Positions 17,760 through 28,209 of a DNA stretch of 64,000 nucleotides are shown piece by piece. Positions within the stretch are counted from its first letter, which is position 1. Each line of letters begins with the position of its first letter. Location of the stretch: positions 82,163-146,162 of the forward strand of contig JANYKN010000154.1 of NCBI GenBank assembly GCA_025361565.1, read 5' to 3'. The notes under the pieces are model-generated. The model ran no database searches. It saw only the letters and a program-made list of their open reading frames with translations, and was not told the DNA's origin. The DNA is from Bacteroidota bacterium. Lineage in GTDB: Bacteria > Bacteroidota > Bacteroidia > Bacteroidales > NBLH01. Both the position numbers and the translations under genes were made by a program.

Positions 17760-18260
17760 AAATCGATCCATAATATCGAAAATGAAGTCTTAATTTTTGG
17801 AAATCGAATCCTTTAAATTAGATACTTAGCATTAATAAAAAATCAGAGGCTGCAATAATTGTTGGTTGTGTTTTGATTGATATTTTTAATGATTCTGATA
17901 CATTTTGTGGAGAACGAATAATTACCTTTAATTAAAAAGTATATATCTCAATAATTCAAATACTTATAAATTTATCACAATTGGGTAAATATAGAAATTA
18001 TTGGTTTTATCTAATGTATATTTCTAATTGAAATAATTCAATGTTTGGTTTATAATCGATGTAATATTCAATATATCATCAATATACAAGCATTTTTTTT
18101 CGAAAACGAATTATAATAAAATATAAATAAGACCAAGGCATAAATAGTTATTAAAAAATAGCGACAAAGATAATCCAAAGAAAGATAAAGAATCTGCTGC
18201 AACGCCAACAAAACTCCAAAACTTTCTATCTTTGGGACAAAACATAATATCTTAAACAAA
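17760..18260. other. Intergenic between rsmE and truA, no gene seen
   Basis: 500 bp of AT-rich sequence. A TATCTTTG at 18227-18234 fits the Bacteroidota -7 element 27 bp before the truA start, but no TTG lies at the right distance upstream. No RNA gene or repeat is seen. Confidence 0.5.
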
Positions 18261-19022
18261 TTGCAAAACAGATACTTCATACAACTAAGCTATAACGGAA
18301 AAGCATACCATGGATGGCAATTGCAGGAAAATGCAATTACTGTGCAAGAGATTGTAAATAAGAGCCTTGCCACCATTCTGCGCGAAAAAATTAATGTGGT
18401 TGGAGCCGGAAGGACTGATACCGGTGTACATGCGGAACATTATATGGCTCATTTCGATCTCATGAAACCTATATCAGACAAAGGATTGCTTTTAAATAGG
18501 TTAAACAAAGTATTGCCCTATGATATTGCTGCTCAAGATATTTTTAATGTGCACCATGAGGCCAATGCCCGATTTGACGCCATATCAAGAACTTATGAAT
18601 ACCGAATATGCAAAACCAAAAACCCATTTAAGAAGGATTTTAGCTGGTTTTTTAAAATTCCACTCGATATTGAAGAAATGAATCAGGCAGCAAGTCTATT
18701 ATTTGAATTTCAAGATTTTACAAGCTTCAGCAAACTAGGTACACAGGTGGCAACAAATAATTGTAAAGTGATGGAAGCTAAATGGTCTGAATTTGATAAT
18801 ATGTTGATTTTTAAGATAAAAGCAGATCGATTTCTACGGAACATGGTAAGGTCAATTGTAGGTACACTTATCGATGTTGGTATTTCCAAGATTACAACAG
18901 AAGGTTTTTGCCAAATTATTGAAAATAAAGATAGATCATTGGCTGGTTTTTCAGTGCCTGCACAAGGATTGTTCTTAACAATGATTGATTATCCTGAAGG
19001 ATTTTTAAGACCTTTCAATTAA
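18261..19022 (+). CDS. truA: tRNA pseudouridine(38-40) synthase TruA, TTG start
   Basis: 253 residues. The catalytic loop GAGRTDTGVHA holds the essential Asp, and YFIQLSYNGKAYHGWQLQEN, ANARFDAISRTYEYRI, FLRNMVRSIVGT and SVPAQGLFL are TruA signatures. The frame opens with TTG at 18261. The first in-frame ATG falls after the catalytic Asp, and the conserved YNGxxYHGW strand begins eight residues after the TTG, so TTG is almost certainly the start. It makes pseudouridine in the tRNA anticodon arm. Confidence 0.95.
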   Translation: MQNRYFIQLSYNGKAYHGWQLQENAITVQEIVNKSLATILREKINVVGAGRTDTGVHAEHYMAHFDLMKPISDKGLLLNRLNKVLPYDIAAQDIFNVHHEANARFDAISRTYEYRICKTKNPFKKDFSWFFKIPLDIEEMNQAASLLFEFQDFTSFSKLGTQVATNNCKVMEAKWSEFDNMLIFKIKADRFLRNMVRSIVGTLIDVGISKITTEGFCQIIENKDRSLAGFSVPAQGLFLTMIDYPEGFLRPFN

Positions 19023-19279
19023 CGAAATAAAACAAAAAGATTTATGCCTTTAAATTAGCTATAATTATTAAAGTATTATAAATTCATTTTAATTAGAACA
19101 ATTACATTTTTGAATTATTATTTATCTTTAGCTTTAAAAAATAAAGAGATTCAACTTTATTTAATAATTTTTGATACAATTTATAATTAATAAGATGTTG
19201 AATTTAAGTTGAATATAGTAAATTGGAAACGATTAGTATAGTTTTTTAACCTTTTCGTCCAATTCATATTATTTTGGTT

Positions 19280-21787
19280 ATGATAGAAAATAAACCCACA
19301 TATATTGAGCTTTTAGCTGAAAACAATCGCCTTAAATTGCAACTTGCTGAATTTAATGAGAATAAACTTATTGATGAATCAGTAAAAAAAAATATAGAAC
19401 TAATAGAAATAAATGAAGAACTCCGACAAACATTCGAAACTATAGAGCAAAATAAGTATGATTTAGAAAAAAGTGAAAATAAGTTCCGTTTATTGGCCGA
19501 AAATATTTCGGATGTAATTTGGATGATGGACTTAAACGGAAATTTTACATATGTTAGTCCTTCTGCATCCAAACTATTTGGGTACACTGTGCAAGAGTTA
19601 ACTCATTTAGAAGCAAAAGATGTTTTGATTGAATCTGACTTTATAAAGCATAAAAATGCTTTTTTAAACCGAATCGAAAACGAAAAAAATGGTCAAATAA
19701 CCGATTTATATACGTCAGAATTGGTTCATGTCCGAAAAAATGGCGAATTATTTTTAGGAGAAATTGTAACCAACCCATTGCGCGATAATAACAAAAAGTT
19801 AATCGGGATTCTTGGTGTTACAAGAGATATTTCTGCAAGAAAAAAAATTGAAGATGAAATAAAAAAACTTTCAGTTGTTATTGAGCAGAGCCCGGCATCA
19901 GTTGTTATAACTGACGTAGATGGAAATATTGAATATGTGAATGATACATTTACTAAAGTTACAGGGTACACTACCGAAGAGGCAATTGGAAAAAACCCGC
20001 GCATATTAAAATCAGGAAAAACTCCTCCTGAAACTTATACAGAACTATGGCAAACCATCCTTTCAGGAAATGTTTGGAAAGGTGAATTCATTAATCGCAA
20101 TAAAAGTGGAGAGCATTATTGGGAAAAAGTTATTATTGCACCTATAAAAAGCAATTCCGGTGCATTAACCAATTTTGTTTCTATTAAAGAGAACATTACG
20201 GATAAAAAAAATGCAGAATTTGAATTAATTGATAGCCAGGAGCGATATAAATTCCTTTCGGATATTACAACAGAGGGTATAATTATCCATGAAAATGAAT
20301 TAATACTAGATGTAAATGAGTCTATAACCAGAATAACTGGTTATTCTATTGAAGAAATGGTTAATAAGGAGAATTTGTCAAGTCTTTTTACTAATGATTC
20401 TGTCATAACAATTTTGAAAAATATTAGTGAAAAACTTCTGACTCCTTTCGAAATTACCGGAACCAAAAAGGATGGCTCTAGTTTTCCAGTCGAAATGGAG
20501 TCCAGGCTGTTTAAATATAAAAATAAGGAAATACATGTTTCGGCTATACGAGATATTACATATAGAAAAAGAGTTGAAGATGTATTGCGGTCATCTTTAA
20601 AACTTAATGAATTAGCAAATTCCAATGATGAGGAAGAAATCATAAAGTGGGGTCTCGAAGAAGCTATCCGGCTTTCGGTTAGTAAAATTGGATTTTTTCA
20701 TATCATCAATGATGACCAAAAAACAATTACAATGCAATTGTGGTCTAAGCAAACTTTGGCAAATTGTGATGTGAAAATTAAAAAATTCCATTCCCCAATT
20801 GAAGAAGCTGGAACCTGGGTAGATAGTTTCTACGAACGAAGACCAGTAGTGCACAACAATTATAATGAGCTTAAACACAAAAAAGGCCTTCCAGAAGGTC
20901 ATTTTCCGTTAAATCGATATATTTCTCTTCCTTTGCTTGAAGATGATAAAGTGAAAATTATTTTTGGAGTTGGGAATAAAAAAGATGATTATTCACAATT
21001 TGATGTTGATATTTTATCACTGCTTGCCGAAAATATATGGATTGTAATTCAACGAAAAAGATCAGAAAAACAACTTATCGAAGCCAACAACTCAAAAGAT
21101 AAGTTTTTTTCAATTATTTCGCACGATTTAAAATCACCAATTGGTTCAATTCAGGGCTTGACCGAAATAATCCTGGAGAATTTTGAAAACATAGATAGAA
21201 ATGATTTAAATCATTATATCAGAACCATGAACGAATCAAGTAAAGTTACCTATAATTTGCTTGACAATTTGCTGCTGTGGGCGCAAACACAAAGAAAAAG
21301 GATCGAGTTTTATCCGGTTTCAATAGATATACATGAAGTAGTTCAAGAAGTGATTCAATTATATAGCTACAAAGCTGAAAAGAAAAGAATTTCAGTTATT
21401 CTAAATATTGAAGAAAACATTCAAGCAAAAGCGGATAAGAATATGTTTGAAACCATTATCCGAAATTTAATAGCAAATTCTCTTAAATTTACACCAAAAG
21501 ATGGAAAATTATCCATTAAAACCAGCAAATATTCTAAAGATTACATGATTATTCAGGTAAAAGATTCGGGAATTGGAATTGTAAAAGAAAAAATACCTAA
21601 ACTCTTTAATATTGTTGATAACCCATCAACAATAGGAATTGATAATGAAAGAGGAACAGGCTTAGGTTTAGTACTTTGCAAAGAATTTGTTGAGATTAAT
21701 GGAGGTAAAATTTGGGTTGAAAGTGAACCCGGAAAAGGAACTAATTTCTATTTTACACTACCGTTGGCCGATTTAAAGGAAAATTAA
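19280..21787 (+). CDS. PAS-PAS-PAS-GAF sensor histidine kinase
   Basis: About 835 residues from ATG 19280 (a TTG two codons upstream is possible). Order: N-terminal coil (1-65), PAS 1 (about 66-185, GNFTYVSPSASKLFGYT), PAS 2 (195-315, GNIEYVNDTFTKVTGYT), PAS 3 (320-435), GAF (440-595), HisKA with FSIISHDLKSPI and phosphoacceptor H615, and HATPase_c (NLIANSLKF, DSGIGI, GTGLGL). No membrane helix is seen, so it is a cytoplasmic sensor. There is no receiver domain and no response-regulator gene adjacent, so it is an orphan whose partner lies elsewhere. The signal is unknown. Confidence 0.93.
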   Translation: MIENKPTYIELLAENNRLKLQLAEFNENKLIDESVKKNIELIEINEELRQTFETIEQNKYDLEKSENKFRLLAENISDVIWMMDLNGNFTYVSPSASKLFGYTVQELTHLEAKDVLIESDFIKHKNAFLNRIENEKNGQITDLYTSELVHVRKNGELFLGEIVTNPLRDNNKKLIGILGVTRDISARKKIEDEIKKLSVVIEQSPASVVITDVDGNIEYVNDTFTKVTGYTTEEAIGKNPRILKSGKTPPETYTELWQTILSGNVWKGEFINRNKSGEHYWEKVIIAPIKSNSGALTNFVSIKENITDKKNAEFELIDSQERYKFLSDITTEGIIIHENELILDVNESITRITGYSIEEMVNKENLSSLFTNDSVITILKNISEKLLTPFEITGTKKDGSSFPVEMESRLFKYKNKEIHVSAIRDITYRKRVEDVLRSSLKLNELANSNDEEEIIKWGLEEAIRLSVSKIGFFHIINDDQKTITMQLWSKQTLANCDVKIKKFHSPIEEAGTWVDSFYERRPVVHNNYNELKHKKGLPEGHFPLNRYISLPLLEDDKVKIIFGVGNKKDDYSQFDVDILSLLAENIWIVIQRKRSEKQLIEANNSKDKFFSIISHDLKSPIGSIQGLTEIILENFENIDRNDLNHYIRTMNESSKVTYNLLDNLLLWAQTQRKRIEFYPVSIDIHEVVQEVIQLYSYKAEKKRISVILNIEENIQAKADKNMFETIIRNLIANSLKFTPKDGKLSIKTSKYSKDYMIIQVKDSGIGIVKEKIPKLFNIVDNPSTIGIDNERGTGLGLVLCKEFVEINGGKIWVESEPGKGTNFYFTLPLADLKEN

Positions 21788-21806
21788 TAACTTAACACTG
21801 TCTCAA

Positions 21807-22922
21807 TCACTCAAAATCTTCACTCACTTCATTGATTTCATCATTAATTTCGAAGAGTTTGTATGCAATATGTATTTCTTTTAAAATCCTGTCCAGCCTT
21901 TCCTTATTGGTGTCAGTTATAAAAATCTGTCCAAAATTATTGTCTGCCACAAGGTGAATAATTTGTTTGACACGGTCTGCATCCAATTTATCAAAAATAT
22001 CATCGAATAAAAGAATGGGCTTAATACCGCCAATTTGCTTGATATAATCAAATTGTGCAAGTTTTAGTGCAATTAGATAGGTTTTTTGCTGCCCTTGTGA
22101 TGCATTTTTTTTCAATGGATGACTACTTAAATAAAAAGATAGATCATCTTTATGTATACCCATAGTTGTATATTGCAAAATACGATCTTTATCAATGCTG
22201 TTGCTTAAAAGAGTCTCAAATCCAACATCATTTAACTGCGATTTGTATTCCAAAGATACTCTTTCGTTTTCGGATGAAATATAGCTGTAATACTTGTTAA
22301 AAATGGGTATAATGTTTTTTATATATTCTCCGCGTTTTTGATGAAGTGCATTTCCATGTGTAACAAGCTGAATATCCCAAATCTCTAGACTTTCCTTGTC
22401 AAAATGGCCATTTGATGCAAATTGTTTCAATAAATGGTTCCTTTGGAGCAAAATCTTATTGTATTTAACAAGCTTGTCTAAATAATCTTTATCAAATTGC
22501 GAAATTATTATATCAATAAATCTTCGTCTTTCTTCGCTTCCACCGGCAATTAAATCAGAATCGTAAGGTGAAACAGTTACAAGCGGGATTAAACCGATGT
22601 GATCTGACAATTTTGAATACTCTTTTCCGTTTCTTTTAAAACTTTTTTTCTTTCCGGTTTTTAAACCGCAACTAATTGTTTCATTGATATCTGTAAATTG
22701 AAAACTACCTTTTATCATAAAGTAATCGCAACCGTGCCTTATGTTTTGACTATCGATTGGATTTAACCAGCTTTTACAAAAAGATAAAAAATAAATAGAA
22801 TCCAGTATGTTAGTTTTGCCTACACCATTGTTTCCAATAAAACAATTGATTTTTTCTGAAAAATCAAGCTTTAATTCTTCAAAATTCCTATAATTAAGTA
22901 GTGAAAGTGATTTTAATTCCAT
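21807..22922 (-). CDS. recF: DNA replication and repair protein RecF
   Basis: 371 residues, the normal length. Walker A is in CFIGNNGVGKTNILDSIYFL, the SMC-like signature region in ASQGQQKTYLIALKLAQ, and Walker B in PILLFDDIFDKLD. RecF loads RecA at gaps with RecO and RecR. It starts at the canonical MELKSLSLLNYRNFEEL. It is convergent with the histidine kinase, 19 bp apart. Confidence 0.97.
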   Translation of the reverse strand: MELKSLSLLNYRNFEELKLDFSEKINCFIGNNGVGKTNILDSIYFLSFCKSWLNPIDSQNIRHGCDYFMIKGSFQFTDINETISCGLKTGKKKSFKRNGKEYSKLSDHIGLIPLVTVSPYDSDLIAGGSEERRRFIDIIISQFDKDYLDKLVKYNKILLQRNHLLKQFASNGHFDKESLEIWDIQLVTHGNALHQKRGEYIKNIIPIFNKYYSYISSENERVSLEYKSQLNDVGFETLLSNSIDKDRILQYTTMGIHKDDLSFYLSSHPLKKNASQGQQKTYLIALKLAQFDYIKQIGGIKPILLFDDIFDKLDADRVKQIIHLVADNNFGQIFITDTNKERLDRILKEIHIAYKLFEINDEINEVSEDFE

Positions 22923-23089
22923 GATTTTGGCTAGTACAAAAGATTAGCAAATGTAAATAAACAATCACAGATGTTCGATTATTGATTTAAGAAATTTTAT
23001 CGATCAATATGCAATCAAGTTTGTTAATCTTCGTTTTATGAACCAAATTTGTATTCTAAAACAAAAAATATTCATTAAAAAGATGCATT

Positions 23090-23680
23090 ATGAATAAAAT
23101 GAAATTATTATTTATTGCTGCACTCATTAGTTTTAGTCTGATCGAGTTAAATGCGCAAACTGTAAAAATAAAAGAAGCCATAGTAACGGTTGATAAATTT
23201 CTGGAAATACGTGATAAGATTGCCACCACACCCGAAGGAGGAGCTGCTATTTTTCTATTGGCACTGAAAGTATACACCGACGATCCAAAACTTGGAAAAC
23301 AATGTTTGGTTATTGCTGTTGATCAGGATAATTTGCAAAAAGGTGATATTTATAAAGGCTTTGAGTTGTTGAATCCGGATATGGACTATATTAAAAGACA
23401 AATTATCGAGAAGAACCGGAAACTTCCCAATTCTTATATAACAGGTTCAAGCCCTGAGAATGGCTATGATGCAAAATTACCATATACATTTGAGTTTATG
23501 AGCAATCCAAGCAGTGGTGACGCAGCTTCGGGCACATTTAAAATATTTGTGAAATGCTCAGGAGATGATAGCCCAAGGTCTTTGACTTTAAAAAAGAACA
23601 ACCGGGGATTATGGAAAGCATCGGAATGGAATAGTTTATTAACTGGCATTAAAAAACCTGTGGCAGATGATAAGCTCTAA
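23090..23680 (+). CDS. Unknown exported protein
   Basis: 196 residues with a signal peptide (MNKMKLLFIAALISFSLIEL, cleavage near LNAQ). The mature part has the pattern TTPEGGAAIFLLALKVYTDD and QCLVIAVDQDNL, and ends GLWKASEWNSLLTGI. I recognise this as a type of small secreted Bacteroidota protein with no established function. No catalytic motif is visible. It stands alone between recF and the TPR protein. Confidence 0.7.
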   Translation: MNKMKLLFIAALISFSLIELNAQTVKIKEAIVTVDKFLEIRDKIATTPEGGAAIFLLALKVYTDDPKLGKQCLVIAVDQDNLQKGDIYKGFELLNPDMDYIKRQIIEKNRKLPNSYITGSSPENGYDAKLPYTFEFMSNPSSGDAASGTFKIFVKCSGDDSPRSLTLKKNNRGLWKASEWNSLLTGIKKPVADDKL

Positions 23681-23806
23681 TGCTTTAATGAATTGGGTTA
23701 TTTTCAACTGCAAATCATTATCATTCAAAAAAACGAACATTTATTTCGCAAATTATCTTAAATAAATTACATTTGCGCAAATTATTGAAAACAAGAGATA
23801 GCAATT

Positions 23807-24499
23807 ATGGTTAAAAATAATAAAAAAGGAGGCGCTCCTGACAAGGTTGAAGCAGTTGAACATGCACTTAGTCGTACCGAGCAATTTGTTGAAGACAATC
23901 AAAAAAAAATCACCATTGTAGTATTAGCAATCGTTGCAATAGTTGGTTTATACCTTGCATATCAAAAGTGGTATTTAGCCCCTTTGGATGATGAAGCCAA
24001 TTCGCAAATGTTTGTTGCAGAGCAATATTTTGAAAAAGATTCATTCAATCTTGCACTTAATGGCGACTTGAACTATCCGGGATTTTTGACCATTATTGAT
24101 GAGTATTCATCAACAGATGCTGCAAATCTTGCTTATTATTATGCAGGAATTTCATATCTTAAAATGGGCCAATTTCAAAAAGCAATTGATTATCTTTCAA
24201 AATTCGATTCAAAAGATAAAATGCTTATGCCTATTTCATTAGGGTCAACCGGAGATGCATATCTCGAGTTAAAACAACCGGAAAAAGCTGCCGAATTTTA
24301 TATAAAAGCAGGGAATTTTACAAAAAATGATTTTTTAGCTCCAGTTTATTTGATGAGAGCAGGAATGGCATATGAGAGTCTTAAAAATTACAAAGGAGCT
24401 CTTGAACAATACCAGTTTATTAAGGATAATTATGAAAATACACCCGAAGGCAAAGTAATTGATAAATTTATTGCCAAGGCTGAGATTTTGATGAAATAA
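23807..24499 (+). CDS. YfgM-like TPR protein with one TM helix
   Basis: 230 residues. The N-terminus is cytoplasmic and charged, with a coil (ALSRTEQFVEDNQKKI). One membrane helix follows (about 36-55, ITIVVLAIVAIVGLYLAY), then TPR motifs (LAYYYAGISYLKMGQFQKAI, and the later APVYLMRAGMAYESLKNYKG). The layout matches the YfgM/TPR_21 family, which in E. coli is a SecYEG-associated periplasmic chaperone partner. The neighbourhood recF - TPR - ribH is shared by many Bacteroidota. A terminator follows. Confidence 0.85.
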   Translation: MVKNNKKGGAPDKVEAVEHALSRTEQFVEDNQKKITIVVLAIVAIVGLYLAYQKWYLAPLDDEANSQMFVAEQYFEKDSFNLALNGDLNYPGFLTIIDEYSSTDAANLAYYYAGISYLKMGQFQKAIDYLSKFDSKDKMLMPISLGSTGDAYLELKQPEKAAEFYIKAGNFTKNDFLAPVYLMRAGMAYESLKNYKGALEQYQFIKDNYENTPEGKVIDKFIAKAEILMK

Positions 24500-24520
24500 T
24501 AAATACACGCACACAACAGA

Positions 24521-24559
24521 AAAGACTTTCCTAATGTTTACATATGGAGAGTCTTTTTC
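24521..24559 (+). terminator. Rho-independent terminator
   Basis: AAAGACTTTCC at 24521-24531 pairs (one mismatch) with GGAGAGTCTTT at 24546-24556, followed by T residues. Confidence 0.8.
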
Positions 24560-24661
24560 TTTTAACGATATTTCAAGAGAACTAACTTATTATTAAATTG
24601 TTTCTTTCTTAATGAAGTAACCATTTAAACCATTTTCAATTTATATCAAAAATAAAATAGC

Positions 24662-25165
24662 ATGGCAACAAGTTTAAAAAACCTTTCGAGCTATAATTCA
24701 AACCAAATGCCTGATGCACAGGATTACAGAATAGGAATTGTGGTTTCGGAATGGAATACTGAAATTACAGATGCTTTATACCTGGGTGCATATAAAACCT
24801 TAATTGACAACGGTGTAAATGAGGAAAATATAATAAAACAAGATGTGCCAGGTACTTTTGAGTTAACACTTGGTGCACAATTAATGGCCGAAAACTTTAA
24901 TCTTGATGCAATTCTCGTTTTAGGCTGCGTTATTCAAGGTGAAACAAGGCATTTCGACTTTATCTGCCAGGGAGTTACCTATGGAATTACCAAATTAAAT
25001 ATAAAATATGATATGCCGATAATTTTTGGTGTGTTAACCACCGATAACATGCAGCAGGCGCAAGACAGGGCAGGAGGCAAGCATGGCAACAAAGGAGACG
25101 AGGCAGCTGTCACTGCATTAAAAATGGTTGAACTGAAAAGAAAATTAAGAATTGGTTTAAAATAA
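24662..25165 (+). CDS. ribH: 6,7-dimethyl-8-ribityllumazine synthase
   Basis: 167 residues. It condenses 5-amino-6-ribitylaminouracil with dihydroxybutanone phosphate in riboflavin synthesis. Signatures: IGIVVSEWNTEITDAL, VPGTFELTLGAQ (substrate loop), LGCVIQGETRHFDFI with the catalytic His, and FGVLTTDNMQQAQDRAGG. Only ribH of the pathway is present here. No FMN-riboswitch-like leader is seen. Confidence 0.97.
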   Translation: MATSLKNLSSYNSNQMPDAQDYRIGIVVSEWNTEITDALYLGAYKTLIDNGVNEENIIKQDVPGTFELTLGAQLMAENFNLDAILVLGCVIQGETRHFDFICQGVTYGITKLNIKYDMPIIFGVLTTDNMQQAQDRAGGKHGNKGDEAAVTALKMVELKRKLRIGLK

Positions 25166-25175
25166 CAAAAACAAA

Positions 25176-25215
25176 AAGCGATATAAATGAAACCAAAATT
25201 TCATTTATACCGCTT
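25176..25215. terminator. Bidirectional terminator between ribH and the beta-helix gene
   Basis: Two 17-nt arms, 25176-25192 and 25199-25215, pair with one mismatch around CCAAAA. The arms serve both convergent genes. Confidence 0.75.
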
Positions 25216-25225
25216 CAATTATATA

Positions 25226-26095
25226 TTACAAAGCTCCTATATTTGCGCCACCCTCACCTTTTTTATATGCTGGTGAACTTTTTTTAAGACTATAGTCATT
25301 TGCCTCAGGATTCTTAAATTCAGGTGCAGTTCCAAAAATATTATTTCCATTGTCTTTCATATCTTCAACTAGGGATGATCCCTGAATTAGAGAATATGAT
25401 ATTTTAGGATGGCTTTCACCATTCATATAAAATGTATTGGTATTTGTCCAGATAATTGTGTTAATAATATCGGGAGAAGATCCGGTATTACATTCAATTG
25501 CATATTCGTTTCCAACAAGCGTATTGTTTTTAAATAATGGATTTGAACCCTCTTTGCAATTAAAAGCAGTCCATCCATTGTTGATAAATAAGCAATTTTC
25601 TACTGTTCCTGTCGAATTATTGAACGAAACCGCCCCAGTTGCGTTATCGCCAGTTTTTACAATTACACCCCGAATATAATAAGAAGCTTCAAACCAGCAA
25701 TATTTGAGAACATTGTCTTTGCTTCTTGAATCAATTGCTATATTTCCCCAAAAACCGGTACCACCAAAGCGACTAAAAGTTATCATTTTTTTCTTCGAGC
25801 CTTCTGCTTTTATCGTCCCATTAACCCTTAAAAATCCCAAATTGAAGTCTCTATTGATATTTCCTTCAACAGAATAATCGCGCTCTTCGCCTGTTTTAAA
25901 TTTCACAACTACACCCGGTTTTATTATAAGCATTTTCCCTTCAGGAATTATTGCTTCTCCCTCAATAATATAGGGAGATTTTCCCTTAGTCCATGTTCCA
26001 AAGACTTCTTGTTTGTCCACAATGCTAGTTTGTGCACAAATACTTGTTACACAAAAAAGTGCAACAATTGATAATAAAGTTAGTTTCATAAGCAT
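25226..26095 (-). CDS. Secreted right-handed beta-helix protein
   Basis: 289 residues with a signal peptide (LTLLSIVALFCVTSICAQ). The repeating strands have the short-turn pattern of parallel beta-helices: IEGEAIIPEGKMLIIKPGVV, FLRVNGTIKAEGS, FWGNIAIDSRSKD, NSTGTVENCLFINNGWTAF, NPLFKNNTLVGNEYAIECN, SPDIINTIIWTNTN and HPKISYSLIQGS. It ends with the NPEANDYSLKKSSPAY-type closing motif common in Bacteroidota parallel-beta-helix proteins. Carbohydrate binding or processing is the usual inference, but no active site is evident. MKLTLL two codons in is an equally good start. Confidence 0.82.
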   Translation of the reverse strand: MLMKLTLLSIVALFCVTSICAQTSIVDKQEVFGTWTKGKSPYIIEGEAIIPEGKMLIIKPGVVVKFKTGEERDYSVEGNINRDFNLGFLRVNGTIKAEGSKKKMITFSRFGGTGFWGNIAIDSRSKDNVLKYCWFEASYYIRGVIVKTGDNATGAVSFNNSTGTVENCLFINNGWTAFNCKEGSNPLFKNNTLVGNEYAIECNTGSSPDIINTIIWTNTNTFYMNGESHPKISYSLIQGSSLVEDMKDNGNNIFGTAPEFKNPEANDYSLKKSSPAYKKGEGGANIGAL

Positions 26096-26310
26096 GAATT
26101 TAGATTTAGTAAAAAATGTAAACGGTAAATTCCATTAAAATCTCATAAACTAAATTACTAAAATTGAAGCATTATTTCACTATAACACTTGATTTATTTA
26201 ATTTATAAGTTTAATTCATTGATAAATGTGAATTTAATTGTTGGGTATTTCTTATAATGAGGAAGCAATGTTAATCTAAAAATATTTTATTTTAGGAAAG
26301 GTCAAATATA

Positions 26311-26512
26311 AAATTTCGTGACTAATCACCCTAATTATGCCACAGATTCACAGATTGTTAACTATTGTACTTGTCAAGAAAACAAAACAATTTTCATAAA
26401 ATTTGACTCTACAATTGCCAAATGGATTTGTAGAGTTTGATTAAATCTGTGAATCTGTGGCATTTATATCATTCATAGTATTACACTATAACACTGATTA
26501 GTTACAAAATTT
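26311..26512. repeat. MITE-like nested palindromic element, about 200 bp, non-coding
   Basis: Three nested inverted repeats share one centre. The outer arms are 26311-26328 and 26495-26512 (two mismatches). The middle arms, 26337-26356 and 26444-26463, are perfect over 20 bp and contain CACAGATTCACAGATT. The inner arms are 26407-26414 and 26428-26435. No ORF is present. Such structures are typical of miniature inverted-repeat elements or large structured repeats. It sits between the minus-strand beta-helix gene and the chemoreceptor gene. No clear target-site duplication could be assigned. Confidence 0.65.
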
Positions 26513-26643
26513 CAATAAAATATTACACCGAAAATATCAGCTGCAAGCATATTGACGGGAAAGATGAAGGGAGAAAAGCAACTGTCTGTATAATTGGGGC
26601 TTAAATCGTTTGTTTTGAACACAAATAGGCATACTATGGAGCG

Positions 26644-28017
26644 TTATAATCCTTTGGATTCCTCACGAAACAAATCGCGTTGAATTTCTGAATTTTCTTT
26701 CATTACTTCAACATTAGTAGCTAAATCGTCCACGATATTGGCATTTGTCTGTGCAGCGTTATTTATCTCAGACATTCCAATATTAATTTGGGTAATATTA
26801 TTGATTTGTTCCATCAAGGCTTCCGAAATTTTGGTCATTAATTCTGTTGTTTTTTCAGAATTGTCAACTATAGCAGTTAAATAATCGTTGGATTGATCAG
26901 ATACCGAAAGACCTTCATTTACGAGGCTTATAATATCTTTGGCAGATTTTTGACTTTGTTCAGCCAACTTTTTAATACCATTGGCCACGGCAGAGAATCC
27001 TCTGCCTGATTTGCCAGCCCTAGCAGCTTCAATGGCTGCATTTAAGGATAAAATATTGGTTTGTCTGGCAATATCCTGTATTATTGAAATACGTGTGGCT
27101 ATATCCCTAATTGATGATATTACACGTTTTAGCAATCTTTCGCTACGCCTGACAACCATAGTTCGTTCACCGGATGATTGAGCCGCCAAGCTGGCATATT
27201 CAGCATTTTTCAAAATGGATTCGTTCAAAATCTCAATAGTCGATGACATTTCTTCAATATTGATTGCTTGCTTATTTGTGCTGGAATTCAAACTTTGGGT
27301 TAAATCATTAATAACCACACTCATTTCAAGCATAGAATCCGAAGTTATTGAAACCGCTTCGAATGCATTAATTGCTTTATCTTTTTGTATTTCAGCTTGT
27401 TGTGCTTGCCTATCACCATAATGAATAGATTTTTGAATTATTTTGGAGGCAACAATAAGTACAACAGTTATAATAAAAACGGAAAATTCATAATTAATAA
27501 TTCCAATTTTAGAATAGCCTAAATATTGATCTGAATACTCTGTAATTTTTAAAAAATAGAAGCTCAGAGTTCCAACAGCAATGAACACTGCACTTAAAAT
27601 AATGACAAAGTCCGAAGCAAATAAAATGCATAAAACTAAAAAAGCCAATAAAAAATAAAATTCATCAATATACTCGTGCATTGCAAAGTTTACTGATGGC
27701 ATATGAATATTAATTATCTGAAGAAAAATTAGCGCAAGGGTGAAAAAATTTCCAGCAATCTTAAAATGCACTTTCTTTACCAGAAACAAATTTATAAGGA
27801 GAATAAAAAAAGCAAAAAAATTAATATAAAATTTAGCATTAGAATCAGTAAACAAAATAGCAAATACATATACAGAATTCAAAAGAATTCCAGCAAAATT
27901 TAAAACAACAAATGCTGATGCTTTTTGCCTGATAATATAGGATTCATTTTCTACATTAGACAAAAAAAAGTGAAGAAAAGCTTTATACCCTTTTTTAATT
28001 GTTCCTCTAATTTTCAT
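26644..28017 (-). CDS. Methyl-accepting chemotaxis-type protein with 6-TM N-terminus
   Basis: 457 residues. Residues 30-195 form about six hydrophobic helices with very short loops, so there is no large periplasmic sensor domain. No HAMP domain follows. The cytoplasmic coil carries the MCP hairpin tip [20 protein letters not shown] then [18 protein letters not shown], close to the canonical sequence that binds CheA and CheW. No che genes are in the window. It may feed a chemosensory array encoded elsewhere, or gliding or other taxis. The sensor is probably the membrane bundle itself. Confidence 0.88.
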   Translation of the reverse strand: MKIRGTIKKGYKAFLHFFLSNVENESYIIRQKASAFVVLNFAGILLNSVYVFAILFTDSNAKFYINFFAFFILLINLFLVKKVHFKIAGNFFTLALIFLQIINIHMPSVNFAMHEYIDEFYFLLAFLVLCILFASDFVIILSAVFIAVGTLSFYFLKITEYSDQYLGYSKIGIINYEFSVFIITVVLIVASKIIQKSIHYGDRQAQQAEIQKDKAINAFEAVSITSDSMLEMSVVINDLTQSLNSSTNKQAINIEEMSSTIEILNESILKNAEYASLAAQSSGERTMVVRRSERLLKRVISSIRDIATRISIIQDIARQTNILSLNAAIEAARAGKSGRGFSAVANGIKKLAEQSQKSAKDIISLVNEGLSVSDQSNDYLTAIVDNSEKTTELMTKISEALMEQINNITQINIGMSEINNAAQTNANIVDDLATNVEVMKENSEIQRDLFREESKGL

Positions 28018-28209
28018 CTTCTAAAAATACAAATTTTAACAACTTAATCAAAGTTAAATTAGATTTTGGAATAAAAAACAGGTATAAAAAGAAATTTATT
28101 GGGTATAATTATGGAAAAAGTCTAAATAAACCAGTCAAATTAAAATCAAAATGCTTGCAATATCTTAATTAAGATGTTGTTAGCCTAAAGATTAATATCC
28201 ATGTTCGGA

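Noticed and set aside
18068..18280. Minus-strand 70-residue ORF between rsmE and truA
   Set aside because: It overlaps the truA start, has no recognisable domain and its hydrophobicity is that expected of translated AT-rich non-coding DNA.
19264..20902. Minus-strand ORFs within the histidine kinase
   Set aside because: Ser/Ile/Phe-rich shadow translations of the kinase frame without domains.
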